Positions 1 to 8,146 are shown, counted from the first letter of the stretch. The stretch is DNA of 64,000 nucleotides from Microbacterium sp. 10M-3C3 (GCF_003931875.1 NZ_CP034245.1:2170001-2234000); one strand, 5' to 3'. The notes: a model not told the origin generated them from the sequence alone. Numbers and translations are program-made.

Positions 1-1054
1 CGGCGCGGTTCGCCCCCACCGTGGAGGCCGACGGGCCGTAGCCGATGAAGAACACCCGCGGATCGTCGAGCGAGCGCGAATCGCCCACGCGGAACCCGCC
101 GTCGGGGGTGCGCAGGCGCAGCGGCGCGAGGTGCTCGAGCGCGGGCCGGAAGCCCGTCGCCCACAGGATCGCGTCGAGCGGGAGGAACGACCCGTCGGGC
201 ATGCGCGCGCCGTGCTCCTCCAGCCGGGCGAACATCGGCAGCCGGTGCAGGATGCCGCGCTCCTGCGCGCGGCGCGCCCACGGCGTCCAATGCATGCCGG
301 TGACGGAGATGACGCTTCCCGGCGGAAGCCCGCGTCGCACCTTCTCCTCGACGCCGGCGATCGCCGCGACGCGCGCCGGAACGTCGAAGTCGGCCTCGAT
401 CCACTCCGGCTCGCGCCGCGTCATCCAGAAGGTGTCGGCGACGTGCGAGATCTCCTCGAGGAGCTGCACGCCCGACACTCCCGCGCCGACGACCGCGACG
501 CGCTGGCCGGCGAACTCGGCCGCCGAGACGTAGTCGGCCGTGTGCAGCTGCCGGCCGGCGAACCGTTCCTGGCCCGGATAGTGCGGCCAGAACGGCCGGG
601 TCCACGTGCCCGTCGCGTTGACGACGAAGCGCGTCCGCCACGCGCCGCGGTCGGTCTCGACGACGAGGCGGCCGTGGCGGTCGTCGTCCTCCGCGCGCAC
701 CGCACGCACCGCGACCGGCCGCTGCACGTCCAGGCCGAACTCCGCCTCGTAGGCGGCGAAGTACGGCGGCAGCACGTCCCGGGCGGCTGCGGCGCGGTCG
801 GCAAGCGGTACGGGGAAGCCGGGCAGCTCGTGGATGCCGTTGACCGTGGCCATCCGCAGCGACTCCCACCGGTGCTGCCACGCCCCGCCCGGGGCCGCGT
901 TCGCGTCCAGGACGACGAAGGTTCCGCGGCCCGCCGCATCCGGACCGGTCGCCGGCACGAAGCCGCGGCGCCGCAGGTGATAGGCGCCGGAGAGTCCCGC
1001 CTGACCGGCGCCGATCACGACGACGTCGACATCGCGGGGCGGCGTGCCGGTCAT
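1..1054 (-). CDS. Flavin-containing monooxygenase / CzcO-like oxidoreductase, 3' end outside window
   Basis: The leftward frame starts at the ATG at 1054 (preceded by GAGGCGGGC) and stays open to the left edge, giving about 351 residues without the C-terminus. A first Rossmann motif, VIGAGQAG, lies at residues 13-20 and would bind FAD. A second, VVGAGVSG, near the middle would bind NAD(P)H. An FAGRQLHTADY stretch between them resembles the FxGxxxH-type linker of flavin monooxygenases, and an ATGFRP motif follows near the end of the visible part. This layout fits the YhhW/CzcO group of single-chain flavoprotein monooxygenases. The substrate cannot be told. It follows the YchJ-like gene on the same strand after 28 bases. 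Confidence 0.85.
   Translation of the reverse strand, partial: MTGTPPRDVDVVVIGAGQAGLSGAYHLRRRGFVPATGPDAAGRGTFVVLDANAAPGGAWQHRWESLRMATVNGIHELPGFPVPLADRAAAARDVLPPYFAAYEAEFGLDVQRPVAVRAVRAEDDDRHGRLVVETDRGAWRTRFVVNATGTWTRPFWPHYPGQERFAGRQLHTADYVSAAEFAGQRVAVVGAGVSGVQLLEEISHVADTFWMTRREPEWIEADFDVPARVAAIAGVEEKVRRGLPPGSVISVTGMHWTPWARRAQERGILHRLPMFARLEEHGARMPDGSFLPLDAILWATGFRPALEHLAPLRLRTPDGGFRVGDSRSLDDPRVFFIGYGPSASTVGANRA
933..942. repeat. Representative of the over-represented decamer GGATGCGGCG/CGCCGCATCC
   Basis: I found this decamer or its complement at (first base) 933, 1313, 3253, 4401, 4803, 6151, 6489, 10863, 12230, 12359, 17475, 20707, 22159, 28724, 30336, 32835, 34394, 34651, 37518, 43337, 47776, 49073, 51146, 54703, 56621 and 60183. 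Inside genes it is nearly always in one frame: GAT-GCG-GCG (Asp-Ala-Ala) or GCC-GCA-TCC (Ala-Ala-Ser). Four copies are intergenic. See the findings. Confidence 0.75.
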
Positions 1055-1082
1055 GCCCGCCTCAACCCGCGATGACCGTGCG

Positions 1083-1474
1083 CTATTCCGTGTCGCCGTC
1101 GACGTACATCCAGCGGCCGCCGCGACGCGCGAACCGGCTGCGCTCGTGCAGCACCCCGCGCGCCTCGCCCCCACGCCAGTGCGCGCGGAACTCGACCTCG
1201 GCGGTGTCGCCGTGCTCGACCGCGTCGATCACCTCGAGCCCGGTCCACGGGTCCGCGGGTCCACATCCACCCGCTCGGGCCGCGTGCGCGGATGCCACGT
1301 GCGCGCGAGGTGCGCCGCATCCCCCCGCGCGAACGCCGTGTAGCGCGAGCGCATGAGGCGCTCGGCCGACGGCGCCGGCTCCCCCGCGAGCAGCGGGCCG
1401 CAGCACCGGGCGAACGCGTCGCCGCTGCCGCACGGGCAGACGGCGGGCGCAGGCGCGGCGGAACCGAACGACAT
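1083..1474 (-). pseudogene. YchJ/UPF0225-family SEC-C protein with one-base frameshift
   Basis: The first 75 or so codons from the ATG at 1474 encode a SEC-C zinc motif (CPCGSGDAFARCCGP) followed by LMRSRYTAFARGD, hallmarks of the YchJ family. In that frame translation ends at 1229 after a run that does not fit the family (PRTRGPGSR). One frame over, from about 1256, the family C-terminus resumes (ADPWTGLEVIDA ... SRFARRGGRWMYVDGD) and stops at 1083-1085. Restoring one base around 1253-1262, in the repetitive CCCGCGGACCC tract, gives a normal product of about 130 residues. So either the gene is broken or the sequence lacks one base. Its function is unknown; SEC-C proteins bind zinc and some are linked to secretion or protein quality control. 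It lies 18 bases after the lipoprotein gene on the same strand. Confidence 0.85.
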
Positions 1475-1492
1475 GGCGAGGGGTGCGCGGTG

Positions 1493-1891
1493 TCAGCGCA
1501 TCTCGACGACGACGGTGAAGCGCAGCGGCTCGATGCCGCCCTGCGCGTTCGTGAGCTCGACGTCCGTCGTGCCGGCGGCGAGCGCGCGCACACCCGGGTC
1601 GAACGTCGCGCCGTCCACACGGCCGGGCACGAACTCCGCGACGGAGGGGTCGGACACCTCGCCCGAGTAGCTGTCGACGGGCAGGTCGCCGGTCGTGATG
1701 TTGAGCGACTGGCCGACGATGAGCCGCACCGTCGCACCCTGCAGGTCGTTCGCGGCGCGGCTGACCGGTGCCGCGACGGGTGAGGCGAGCGCCGACTCGT
1801 CGACATCGGACGGCGTGGCCGGCGATGCGCACCCCGCGAGCGCCGCCACCAGCAGTCCACCCGCGAGCACCGCGGCCATCCGTCGCCCCAT
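1493..1891 (-). CDS. Putative lipoprotein with Ig-like beta domain
   Basis: This 132-residue protein begins MGRRMAAVLAGGLLVAALAG followed by Cys, a clear lipoprotein signal peptide with lipobox LAGC, so it should be lipidated and anchored outside the membrane. The rest (SLNITTGDLP, GVRALAAGTTDVELTNAQ, FTVVVEMR) reads as a small beta-sandwich of the bacterial Ig-like/BIG2 type. No enzyme motif is visible. It is upstream of the YchJ-like gene in the same direction and divergent from the second lipoprotein gene at 1998. A GATACT hexamer ends 6 bases before its ATG and may be a weak leaderless -10. Role unknown. Confidence 0.7.
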   Translation of the reverse strand: MGRRMAAVLAGGLLVAALAGCASPATPSDVDESALASPVAAPVSRAANDLQGATVRLIVGQSLNITTGDLPVDSYSGEVSDPSVAEFVPGRVDGATFDPGVRALAAGTTDVELTNAQGGIEPLRFTVVVEMR

Positions 1892-1985
1892 CGCGCCAGT
1901 ATCCCACCCCCGTCTCGCAGCTGTGGGAAGCCGCGGCGAACCGCGCCGGCTGTGGACAACGGATGCGACGCGGTGGGGGCGCTTC

Positions 1986-1991
1986 TACCCT
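1986..1991 (+). promoter_or_regulatory. Predicted leaderless -10 (TACCCT)
   Basis: TACCCT lies exactly six bases before the GTG at 1998, so transcription would begin at or just before the start codon. There is no Shine-Dalgarno in between. This supports the GTG start over longer open-frame alternatives. Confidence 0.5.
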
Positions 1992-1997
1992 GGGGGC

Positions 1998-2537
1998 GTG
2001 TTCCGTCGAGTGCTCCGCCTGGCCGCCGCCGCTGTCGTCGCCGGCGCGCTCGCGACCGGATGCACCGGTTCCCCCGCGCCCACCCCCTCCACGCCGACGC
2101 CCTTGAGCGATGATGAGGCTTTCGCCGCCGCCGAGGCGACCTACCGCGCCTACGTCGACGCGCTCAATCAGGTCGACCTGAGCGACCCCGAGACCTTCGA
2201 GCCCGTGTACGCGCTCACCACGGGCGACGCGAATGCAAACGAACGTCAGTCCCTTTCCACGATGAGCGCCGACGGATGGTCTGTCGCTGGTGCGACGAAG
2301 GTGCTTGCGTTCAAGGGAGAGTCCGTAAACAAGGCGAATCGCGAGGACCTGCGGTTGACGGCTGTCGCCTGCACTGACGTTAGTGAAGTGAGCGTCGTCG
2401 ATCAGAACGGCGTATCGGTCGTGCCCTCCGATCGGCCTTCGCGTTATGCGCTGCGCCTCACCTTTGAGGGCAGCTTGGACCGTCTCTTGATCTCATCCAG
2501 CAATGCCATCCGGGAGCCGTCATGCGTCGGCTCCTAA
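1998..2537 (+). CDS. Putative lipoprotein of unknown function
   Basis: It encodes 179 residues from GTG 1998. The N-terminus (FRRVLRLAAAAVVAGALATGC) is a lipoprotein signal with lipobox ATGC, followed by a Pro/Ser/Thr-rich linker. The mature part begins DDEAFAAAEATYRAYVDALN, a helical segment seen in many actinobacterial lipoproteins that have an NTF2/SnoaL-like cup fold; the remainder (DGWSVAGATKVLAF, YALRLTFEGSLDRLLI) is compatible with such a fold. No catalytic signature is seen. From about 2230 to 2500 the DNA is visibly less GC-rich than its surroundings (34 of 60 bases G or C in 2281-2340) and uses codons such as TTG, AAA and GTA. The stop overlaps the next gene by 16 bases, so the two are probably co-translated. 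Confidence 0.75.
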   Translation: MFRRVLRLAAAAVVAGALATGCTGSPAPTPSTPTPLSDDEAFAAAEATYRAYVDALNQVDLSDPETFEPVYALTTGDANANERQSLSTMSADGWSVAGATKVLAFKGESVNKANREDLRLTAVACTDVSEVSVVDQNGVSVVPSDRPSRYALRLTFEGSLDRLLISSSNAIREPSCVGS

Positions 2538-3349
2538 CGGCCGCTCTCGTCGCAGCCTCGCTCGCAGCGGCCGCGCCACCATCGAGCTGCGAAGGCTCGA
2601 CCATGTGGACGAACTGCGCGGTCGGGAACAGTGGCTCGCAGATAGACATCGTCGGGCAGCAGACGCAGCCGGGCCGCGGGGGATCCGACACCGGCGGAAG
2701 CGAAGGCGGAGGCGGAGGCGGAGATGCGGGCCAGGCCGCTCCCCCGCCGCCGACGATCCCGCCCGACGACGGCTGCACCGACATCGGGCTCGATGGGCAG
2801 GGCATCGTGGCGGCCTGTCCGGTGGCCGCCGAGGAGGAGCCCGCAGAGGAGGCGCCCGGCATCCCTCCCGTCACCGCCGCCGACGTCGCGAGCTTCGCGC
2901 CCGACCGCCCGCCCCTTCAGGCCGAGCCGGCGGGCGTCGGGGTCGTCGGGATGCCCGCCAACTTCACTGCCGGCGTCGGCGCGCACACGCGCACCGGCAC
3001 GCTCTTCGGTCGTCCCGTGACGGTGCGCTTCACGCCGGTCGCGTACGTCTTCGACTACGGCGACGGCGCCGTCGGCCGCTCGAGCACGGGCGGTGCGTCG
3101 TGGCAGGAGCTCGGCCTTCCGCAGTTCAGCGCGACGCCCACGAGTCACGCGTACGCCGCGCGCGGCACGTACACCGCGAGCGTCACGGTCGAGTACGCCG
3201 CCGAGGTGGACTTCGGGGTGGGCACGTGGTTCCCCGTGCGCGGTGTCGTGACCGCCGCATCCGGCGGCTACCCGGTCGAGATCTTCGAGGTGCGCACGGC
3301 GCTCGTCGACAAGACGTGCGTCGAGAACCCCGCAGGCCCCGGCTGCTAG
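2522..3349 (+). CDS. Secreted PKD-like domain protein
   Basis: This 275-residue protein has a short Sec signal (MRRLLTAALVAASLAAAAPPS) and then a low-complexity Gly/Ser/Pro stretch (residues about 50-80) that looks like a flexible linker. The second half carries a PKD/Ig-like beta domain: VRFTPVAYVFDYGDGA with the YGDG turn, then SHAYAARGTYTASVTVEY, the paired strands typical of PKD domains. Cysteines occur in the N-terminal part and at the very end (TCVENPAGPGC), so an extracytoplasmic disulfide is possible. It overlaps the upstream lipoprotein gene, suggesting an exported pair acting at the cell surface. Similar two-gene pairs appear to be common in related actinobacteria, but no function is known to me. 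Confidence 0.7.
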   Translation: MRRLLTAALVAASLAAAAPPSSCEGSTMWTNCAVGNSGSQIDIVGQQTQPGRGGSDTGGSEGGGGGGDAGQAAPPPPTIPPDDGCTDIGLDGQGIVAACPVAAEEEPAEEAPGIPPVTAADVASFAPDRPPLQAEPAGVGVVGMPANFTAGVGAHTRTGTLFGRPVTVRFTPVAYVFDYGDGAVGRSSTGGASWQELGLPQFSATPTSHAYAARGTYTASVTVEYAAEVDFGVGTWFPVRGVVTAASGGYPVEIFEVRTALVDKTCVENPAGPGC

Positions 3350-3350
3350 C

Positions 3351-3415
3351 GGAGGAGATCCGGCCCCGGGAGGGCGAATCCGCGCGGCGCGCCCTCCCGA
3401 GGCTCGATCTCCTCC
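3351..3415 (+). terminator. Nested inverted repeat after the PKD-protein gene
   Basis: Two perfect 10-bp inverted repeats are nested. The outer arms are 3351-3360 (GGAGGAGATC) and 3406-3415; the inner arms are 3367-3376 (CGGGAGGGCG) and 3390-3399. Symmetrical 6-base internal loops separate them. It begins two bases after the stop codon, so it would form a strong extended hairpin at the transcript end. There is no T-tract, which is common for actinobacterial terminators. Confidence 0.65.
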
Positions 3416-3473
3416 CGAAGCCGCACGCGTGCGGCGCGCTCCGGCAGTGGGTGGCGCGTGCCAGGATCGACGC

Positions 3474-4397
3474 ATGTCCGGCCGCCTCATGCTCCTCGAC
3501 TCCGCCTCGCTGTACTTCCGCGCGTTCTACGGGGTGCCCGACACGGTCAAGGGCCCGGACGGCTCGCCCGTCAACGCCGCCCGCGGGTTCCTCGACATCA
3601 TCGCGAAGCTCGTCACCACCTACCGGCCGAGCGCGCTCGTCGCCTGCTGGGACGACGACTGGCGCCCGCAGTGGCGCGTCGACCTGCTGCCGAGCTACAA
3701 AGCCCACCGCGTCGCCGAGGTCGTCGCCGCCGGGCCCGACGTGGAAGTCGTCCCCGACCCGCTCGAGGCGCAGGTGCCCCTCATCCGCGAGACCCTCGAC
3801 GTGCTCGGCATTCCGATCGTCGGCGCCGCCGAGCACGAGGCCGACGACGTCATCGGCACGCTCGCGACCCGCGCGACGACGCCCATCGACGTGGTCACGG
3901 GCGACCGCGACCTCTTCCAGCTCATCGACGACGAGCGGGATGTGCGCGTCGTCTACACCGCGCGAGGCATGAGCAACCTCGAGGTCGTGACGGATGCGAC
4001 GGTCCTCGCGAAGTACGGCATCCATGGCCGCCAGTACGCCGACTTCGCCACGATGCGCGGCGACGCCTCCGACGGCCTCCCGGGCGTCGCCGGCATCGGC
4101 GAGAAGTCCGCGGCGGTCCTGCTCGCCGCGCACGGCGACCTCGCCGGTATCCGCGCCGCCGCCGAGGCGGACGAGGGGATGACCGCGGCGCAGCGCGCGA
4201 AGATCCTCGCGGCCGCCGACTACCTCGACGTCGCCCCGCGCGTGGTCGAGGTCGTGCGCGACCTCCCGCTCCCACCGGTCGACGGCACCCTGCGCGGCAT
4301 CGACGACGAGCGCCGCGCGGCCGCCGAGGCGCTCGCCGAGCGCACCCACCTCGGCTCGTCGATGACGCGGGCGCTCGCTGCCCTGTCTGCCACGTGA
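3474..4397 (+). CDS. 5'-3' exonuclease (Pol I N-terminal/Xni-like)
   Basis: The 307-residue protein from ATG 3474 matches the stand-alone FEN-type 5'-3' exonuclease family. It shows MLLDSASLYFRAFYGVPD at the N-terminus, the acidic metal-binding segments CWDDDWRPQWR, EHEADDVIGTLA and VTGDRDLFQLI, and a helix-hairpin-helix LPGVAGIGEKSAAVLL near residues 205-220. These are the metal and DNA-binding elements of the 5'-nuclease domain; no polymerase domain is present. The likely role is flap or primer removal in repair and replication. The ATG was preferred over an upstream in-frame start because the conserved domain begins immediately and CAGGAT lies six bases before it. It is convergent with the PHP gene. 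Confidence 0.88.
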   Translation: MSGRLMLLDSASLYFRAFYGVPDTVKGPDGSPVNAARGFLDIIAKLVTTYRPSALVACWDDDWRPQWRVDLLPSYKAHRVAEVVAAGPDVEVVPDPLEAQVPLIRETLDVLGIPIVGAAEHEADDVIGTLATRATTPIDVVTGDRDLFQLIDDERDVRVVYTARGMSNLEVVTDATVLAKYGIHGRQYADFATMRGDASDGLPGVAGIGEKSAAVLLAAHGDLAGIRAAAEADEGMTAAQRAKILAAADYLDVAPRVVEVVRDLPLPPVDGTLRGIDDERRAAAEALAERTHLGSSMTRALAALSAT

Positions 4398-4415
4398 CCC
4401 GGATGCGGCGGGTCA
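4395..4415. terminator. Short hairpin formed by the two convergent stop codons
   Basis: TGACCCG (4395-4401) and CGGGTCA (4409-4415) form a 7-bp stem with a 7-base loop. The arms contain the TGA of the exonuclease gene and the stop of the PHP gene. It may act as a weak bidirectional terminator in a junction with almost no spacer. Confidence 0.35.
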
Positions 4416-5405
4416 GCGCTCGCGTGTGAGCCACGCGCGCAGCCGCTCCAGCGGCCACGTCGTGACGACCCGCTCCGCCGGCACGCCGGCGCGCTCGGCG
4501 CGCTCGGCGCCGTAGTCGAGCAGCGACAGCTGTCCGGGCGCGTGCGCGTCGGAGTCGATCGAGAACAGGCAGCCGGCCTCGAGGGCCACCCCGATCAGCT
4601 CGTCGGGCGGGTCCTGGCGCTCGGGCCGGGAGTTGATCTCGACGGCGACGCCGTGCTCTGCGCACGCCGCGAACACCGCGGCGGCGTCGAACTGCGACGG
4701 CGGCCGCGTGCCGCGCGAGCCCTCGACGAGGCGCCCGGTCACGTGCCCGAGCACGTCGACGTGCGGGTTCGAGACCGCCGCGACGAGGCGACGGGTCATC
4801 GGCGCCGCATCCATCCGCAGCTGCGAGTGCGCGGAGGCGACCACGACGTCGAGCTCGTCGAGGAGGGGAGGCTCCTGGTCGAGGGCGCCGTCCTCGAGGA
4901 TGTCGACCTCGATGCCGCTCAGCAGCGTGAAGCCGTCGCCGGAGAACGGCGGCAGCGCCTCCAGCTGCGCACGCAGCCGTTCCGGCGACAGCCCGTTCGC
5001 CACGCGCAGCCGCGGCGAGTGGTCGGTGAGCGCGAGGTACTCGTGCCCGAGCGAACGGGCGGCGGCGACCATCGCCTCGATCGGCGTGAGCCCGTCGGAC
5101 CATTCGCTGTGGCTGTGGAGGTCGCCGCGGAGGGCCGCACGCAGGCGCGACGGACCCGGGCCGCCGGTCTTCGCGCGCAGATCCGCGAGGTAGTCGGGCA
5201 CCTGGCCGGCCAACGTCTGCTGGATCACCGCGAACGTCGAGTCGCCGATGCCCTTGCGTCGACGCAGCGCCGGATCGCGCAGCGCGGCGTCGTCGAGTCC
5301 CGCGATGGCGTCCGCGGCCGCGCGGAACGCCTTCGACTTGTAGCGGCTCGACCGCTCGCGCTCGAGGAGGTACGCGATCTCCGTCAGCGCCTGGAGCGGC
5401 TCCAC
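4413..5405 (-). CDS. PHP-domain phosphoesterase (PolX/YcdX type)
   Basis: This 330-residue protein (GTG start at 5405) has an N-terminal helical region resembling the helix-hairpin-helix part of PolX proteins (SRYKSKAFRAAADAI ... RKGIGDSTFAVI), then a PHP metal-dependent phosphoesterase domain from about residue 95. Metal-ligand motifs are present in order: DLHSHSEWSDG, LTDHS, GIEVDIL, SAHSQL, GHVTG, EINS and DSDAHAPG. No nucleotidyltransferase domain is seen, so it is a polymerase-free relative that probably acts on a phosphorylated substrate or DNA end. It follows trpD with one spacer base and is likely co-transcribed with it. Confidence 0.85.
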   Translation of the reverse strand: MEPLQALTEIAYLLERERSSRYKSKAFRAAADAIAGLDDAALRDPALRRRKGIGDSTFAVIQQTLAGQVPDYLADLRAKTGGPGPSRLRAALRGDLHSHSEWSDGLTPIEAMVAAARSLGHEYLALTDHSPRLRVANGLSPERLRAQLEALPPFSGDGFTLLSGIEVDILEDGALDQEPPLLDELDVVVASAHSQLRMDAAPMTRRLVAAVSNPHVDVLGHVTGRLVEGSRGTRPPSQFDAAAVFAACAEHGVAVEINSRPERQDPPDELIGVALEAGCLFSIDSDAHAPGQLSLLDYGAERAERAGVPAERVVTTWPLERLRAWLTRER

Positions 5406-5406
5406 G

Positions 5407-6468
5407 TCAGGCCGCCAGCTCCCGCGTCACCGCGGCCCACTGCGCGAGCTTCTCCTCGGCGCGACCGTCGTCGATCGCGGCCGCGGCGTCCGCCATCGCG
5501 GCGGCGAGCCGCTCCACGATCGGGCGCTGCGCCTCCCCCGCGTCGCGGAACAAGCGGTACGCGACGAGCCCCGCGGCGGCGTTCAGCAGCACGATGTCGC
5601 GCACCGGGCCCGGCTCGCCCGCCAACACGCGCCGCACCACCCCGGCGTTGTGAGCCGGGTCGCCGCCGAGCAGATCGTCGATGTCGGCGAGCGGGAGGCC
5701 CAGGTCGCGCGGGTCGAGGTCGTGCTCGTGCACGTCGCCGCGCGAGATCTCCCACAGGCGGCTGTGACCGGTCGTCGTCAGCTCGTCGAGGCCGTCGTCG
5801 CCGCGGAACACGAGTGCCGTCGCGCCGCGGGTGCGGAAGACGCCCGTGATGAGGGGCACGCGGTCCAGGTGCGCGACGCCCACCGCGTTCGCCTCGGCGC
5901 GCGCGGGGTTGCACAGCGGCCCCAGGAAGTTGAACACCGTGGGCACCCCGAGCTCGGCGCGCGTCGGGCCCGCGTGGCGGAACCCGGGATGGAACGCGGT
6001 CGCGAAGGCGAACGTGATCCCCGTCCGCGTGAGCGTCTCGGCGACGGCCTCGGGTGAGAGCGTCAGGTCGACGCCGAGCGCCGCGAGCACGTCCGACGAC
6101 CCCGACGACGAGCTCGCAGCCTTGTTGCCGTGCTTCACGACGGGCGTGCCGGATGCGGCGGCCACGATCGCCGCCATGCTCGAGACGTTCACGGTGCCGT
6201 AGCGGTCGCCGCCGGTGCCCACGATGTCGAGCACCTCCGCGGGGACCGGCAGCGGCAGCGCCGCCTCGAGGATCGCGTCGCGGAAGCCGACGATCTCGTC
6301 GACCGTCTCGCCCTTGGCGCGCAGCGCGACGAGGAACCCGCCCAGCTGGGACGGCGTCACCTCGCCGTTCATCACCTGGCGCATGGCCCACGTCGACTCC
6401 GACACGCTGAGGTCCTCGCCCTTCAGAAGAGTCGTGAGGATCTCGGGCCACGCATACCGCTCCGCCAT
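5407..6468 (-). CDS. trpD: Anthranilate phosphoribosyltransferase
   Basis: TrpD transfers phosphoribose from PRPP to anthranilate in tryptophan synthesis. The 353-residue product carries the PRPP-binding [14 protein letters not shown] loop, the [21 protein letters not shown] segment and [13 protein letters not shown], all diagnostic of the family. The ATG at 6468 is chosen because the N-terminal helical domain ([20 protein letters not shown]) begins there and a TAGGAT -10 sits seven bases upstream. Longer frames extend into the promoter region. It is divergent from ctaE, an arrangement common in actinobacteria. No other trp genes lie in the window. Confidence 0.95.
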   Translation of the reverse strand: MAERYAWPEILTTLLKGEDLSVSESTWAMRQVMNGEVTPSQLGGFLVALRAKGETVDEIVGFRDAILEAALPLPVPAEVLDIVGTGGDRYGTVNVSSMAAIVAAASGTPVVKHGNKAASSSSGSSDVLAALGVDLTLSPEAVAETLTRTGITFAFATAFHPGFRHAGPTRAELGVPTVFNFLGPLCNPARAEANAVGVAHLDRVPLITGVFRTRGATALVFRGDDGLDELTTTGHSRLWEISRGDVHEHDLDPRDLGLPLADIDDLLGGDPAHNAGVVRRVLAGEPGPVRDIVLLNAAAGLVAYRLFRDAGEAQRPIVERLAAAMADAAAAIDDGRAEEKLAQWAAVTRELAA

Positions 6469-6475
6469 GCCCCCG

Positions 6476-6481
6476 ATCCTA
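6476..6481 (-). promoter_or_regulatory. Predicted leaderless -10 for trpD (TAGGAT)
   Basis: On the minus strand TAGGAT ends seven bases before the trpD ATG. The 185-base divergent region to ctaE also holds a GAGGGCG/CGCCCTC inverted repeat at 6484-6490 and 6498-6504. Confidence 0.5.
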
Positions 6482-6640
6482 CCGAGGGCGCCGCATCCGC
6501 CCTCCGACCAGGGGCTCGTCGCGCCACGCCCGTCGTCCCGGCGGAGTGACGGAGTTCTCGAAGGGGTTTCCGAGGCGGCACTTATCTCGACGGCAGGCGT
6601 ATCGGCCATGCTGGTGCCCGTCGCGCGCGTCAGAATCGTT

Positions 6641-6646
6641 CATAAT
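6641..6646 (+). promoter_or_regulatory. Predicted -10 for ctaE (CATAAT)
   Basis: CATAAT is an unusually AT-rich hexamer for this window and ends seven bases before GTG 6654. It overlaps the alternative ATG at 6645, so a transcript from here could not use that ATG. Confidence 0.5.
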
Positions 6647-6653
6647 GGGGGAT

Positions 6654-7280
6654 GTGACGACGCCAGCGACATACCCCCAGTCCCTTCGGTCCGTGAAGAG
6701 ACCGGATCCGGTCGCCGTGGGCACGATCGTGTGGCTCGGCAGCGAGGTCATGTTCTTCGCGGGCCTGTTCGCGATCTACTTCACGCTGCGCAGCACCTCG
6801 CCCGAACTGTGGGCCGAGGAGACGCAGGTGCTGAACGTGCCGTACGCGCTCGTCAACACGATCATCCTCGTGCTCTCGTCCGTGACGTGCCAGATGGGCG
6901 TGTTCGCCGCCGAGCGCTTCCAGCCCTACCGCACCGGCCGCGGGATCCTGCGCTGGGGCATGGTCGAGTGGTTCTACCTCACCTTCGCCCTCGGCGCGAT
7001 CTTCGTGTCCGGCCAGGTCTGGGAGTACGCGCAGCTCGTGGCGGAGGGCCTGCCCATCACCGCCAACTCGTACGCCTCGGCGTTCTACCTGACGACGGGC
7101 TTCCACGCCCTGCACGTCACCGGCGGCCTCGTCGCCTTCCTCCTGGTCATCGGGCGCGCCTACGCCGTGAAGAACTTCGGGCGCAAGGAGATGACGACCT
7201 CGATCGTCGTGTCGTACTACTGGCACTTCGTCGACGTCGTCTGGATCGCCCTGTTCCTCGTCATCTACTTCCTGAAATAA
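6654..7280 (+). CDS. ctaE: Cytochrome c oxidase subunit III (aa3)
   Basis: Subunit III of the haem-copper oxidase, about 208 residues with five predicted membrane helices ([21 protein letters not shown] near the N-terminus through [19 protein letters not shown] at the end). The conserved FHALHVTGG and YWHFVDVVW segments identify the family. GTG 6654 is preferred over ATG 6645 because a CATAAT -10 ends seven bases upstream and would start the transcript at about this codon; the extra residues MGD are not needed. It heads the ctaE-qcrC-qcrA-qcrB operon, whose products form the actinobacterial bc1-aa3 supercomplex in the plasma membrane. Confidence 0.93.
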   Translation: MTTPATYPQSLRSVKRPDPVAVGTIVWLGSEVMFFAGLFAIYFTLRSTSPELWAEETQVLNVPYALVNTIILVLSSVTCQMGVFAAERFQPYRTGRGILRWGMVEWFYLTFALGAIFVSGQVWEYAQLVAEGLPITANSYASAFYLTTGFHALHVTGGLVAFLLVIGRAYAVKNFGRKEMTTSIVVSYYWHFVDVVWIALFLVIYFLK

Positions 7281-7300
7281 GAGCGGAGCTGCATCTCGAA

Positions 7301-8104
7301 ATGGCACGTGAGAAGAAGCGTCGCTCGAACGGTCGCCGCAGCCCGCTGGCGGCCGCGGCCCTGATCGGCATCGGCCTGCTGATGACCGGCGGCATCTACG
7401 CCGGCGCATCCGCGGCGATCGCCGCGACCGACGACACGAGCTCGTCGTCGTCGACCCTGACGGTCGAGGACGGCAAGAAGCTGTTCCAGGCCAACTGCGC
7501 GACGTGCCACGGTCTCAACCTGCAGGGCTCCGAGGCCGGCCCGTCGCTGTACGGCGTCGGCGAGCTGTCGGTGCAGTTCCAGGTGTCGACCGGACGCATG
7601 CCCCTGCAGGCGCAGGCGCCGCAGGCACCGCAGAAGCCCGTGCAGTTCACGCCCGCGCAGGTCGACGCGATCGGCGCGTACGTGCAGTCGGTCGCGCCCG
7701 GTCCGAGCTACCCCTCCGACGAGGTGCTCGACGGCGAGGGCGACGTCGCCAACGGCGCGGAGCTGTTCCGCATCAACTGCGCGATGTGCCACAACGTCGC
7801 CGGTGCCGGCGGCGCACTCACCGAGGGCAAGTACGCCCCCAACCTGCGCACCACCAGCCCGCTGAACATGTACGCGGCGATGGTGACCGGTCCCCAGAAC
7901 ATGCCGGTGTTCAACGATCTGAACCTCACGCTCGAAGACAAGCGCGACGTCATCTCGTACCTCATGTTCCTGCAGGAGAACGACTCGCCCGGCGGTTACG
8001 CGCTCGGTTCGCTCGGCCCCGTGGCCGAGGGCCTTTTCATCTGGATCTTCGGTATCGGCTCGCTCATCGCGCTGACCGTGTGGATCACGGCGAAATCGAA
8101 CTGA
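7301..8104 (+). CDS. qcrC: Cytochrome bc1 complex dihaem cytochrome c subunit
   Basis: The 267-residue protein has a basic N-terminus, a membrane helix (AAALIGIGLLMTGGIYAG), two c-type haem motifs (CATCH near residue 65 and CAMCH near residue 162) and a C-terminal anchor (LFIWIFGIGSLIALTVWI). Two CXXCH motifs in one chain mark the actinobacterial cytochrome cc subunit, which replaces soluble cytochrome c and passes electrons from bc1 straight to the aa3 oxidase. It starts 20 bases after ctaE. Confidence 0.95.
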   Translation: MAREKKRRSNGRRSPLAAAALIGIGLLMTGGIYAGASAAIAATDDTSSSSSTLTVEDGKKLFQANCATCHGLNLQGSEAGPSLYGVGELSVQFQVSTGRMPLQAQAPQAPQKPVQFTPAQVDAIGAYVQSVAPGPSYPSDEVLDGEGDVANGAELFRINCAMCHNVAGAGGALTEGKYAPNLRTTSPLNMYAAMVTGPQNMPVFNDLNLTLEDKRDVISYLMFLQENDSPGGYALGSLGPVAEGLFIWIFGIGSLIALTVWITAKSN

Positions 8105-8146
8105 TCGCCCGCCGGTAACAGCATTCCGGAACGTACGAGGAGCACC

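Noticed and set aside
2680..2760. Gly-rich GGAGGCGGAG tract as a tandem repeat element
   Set aside because: It encodes a flexible linker in a secreted protein in frame and needs no other explanation.
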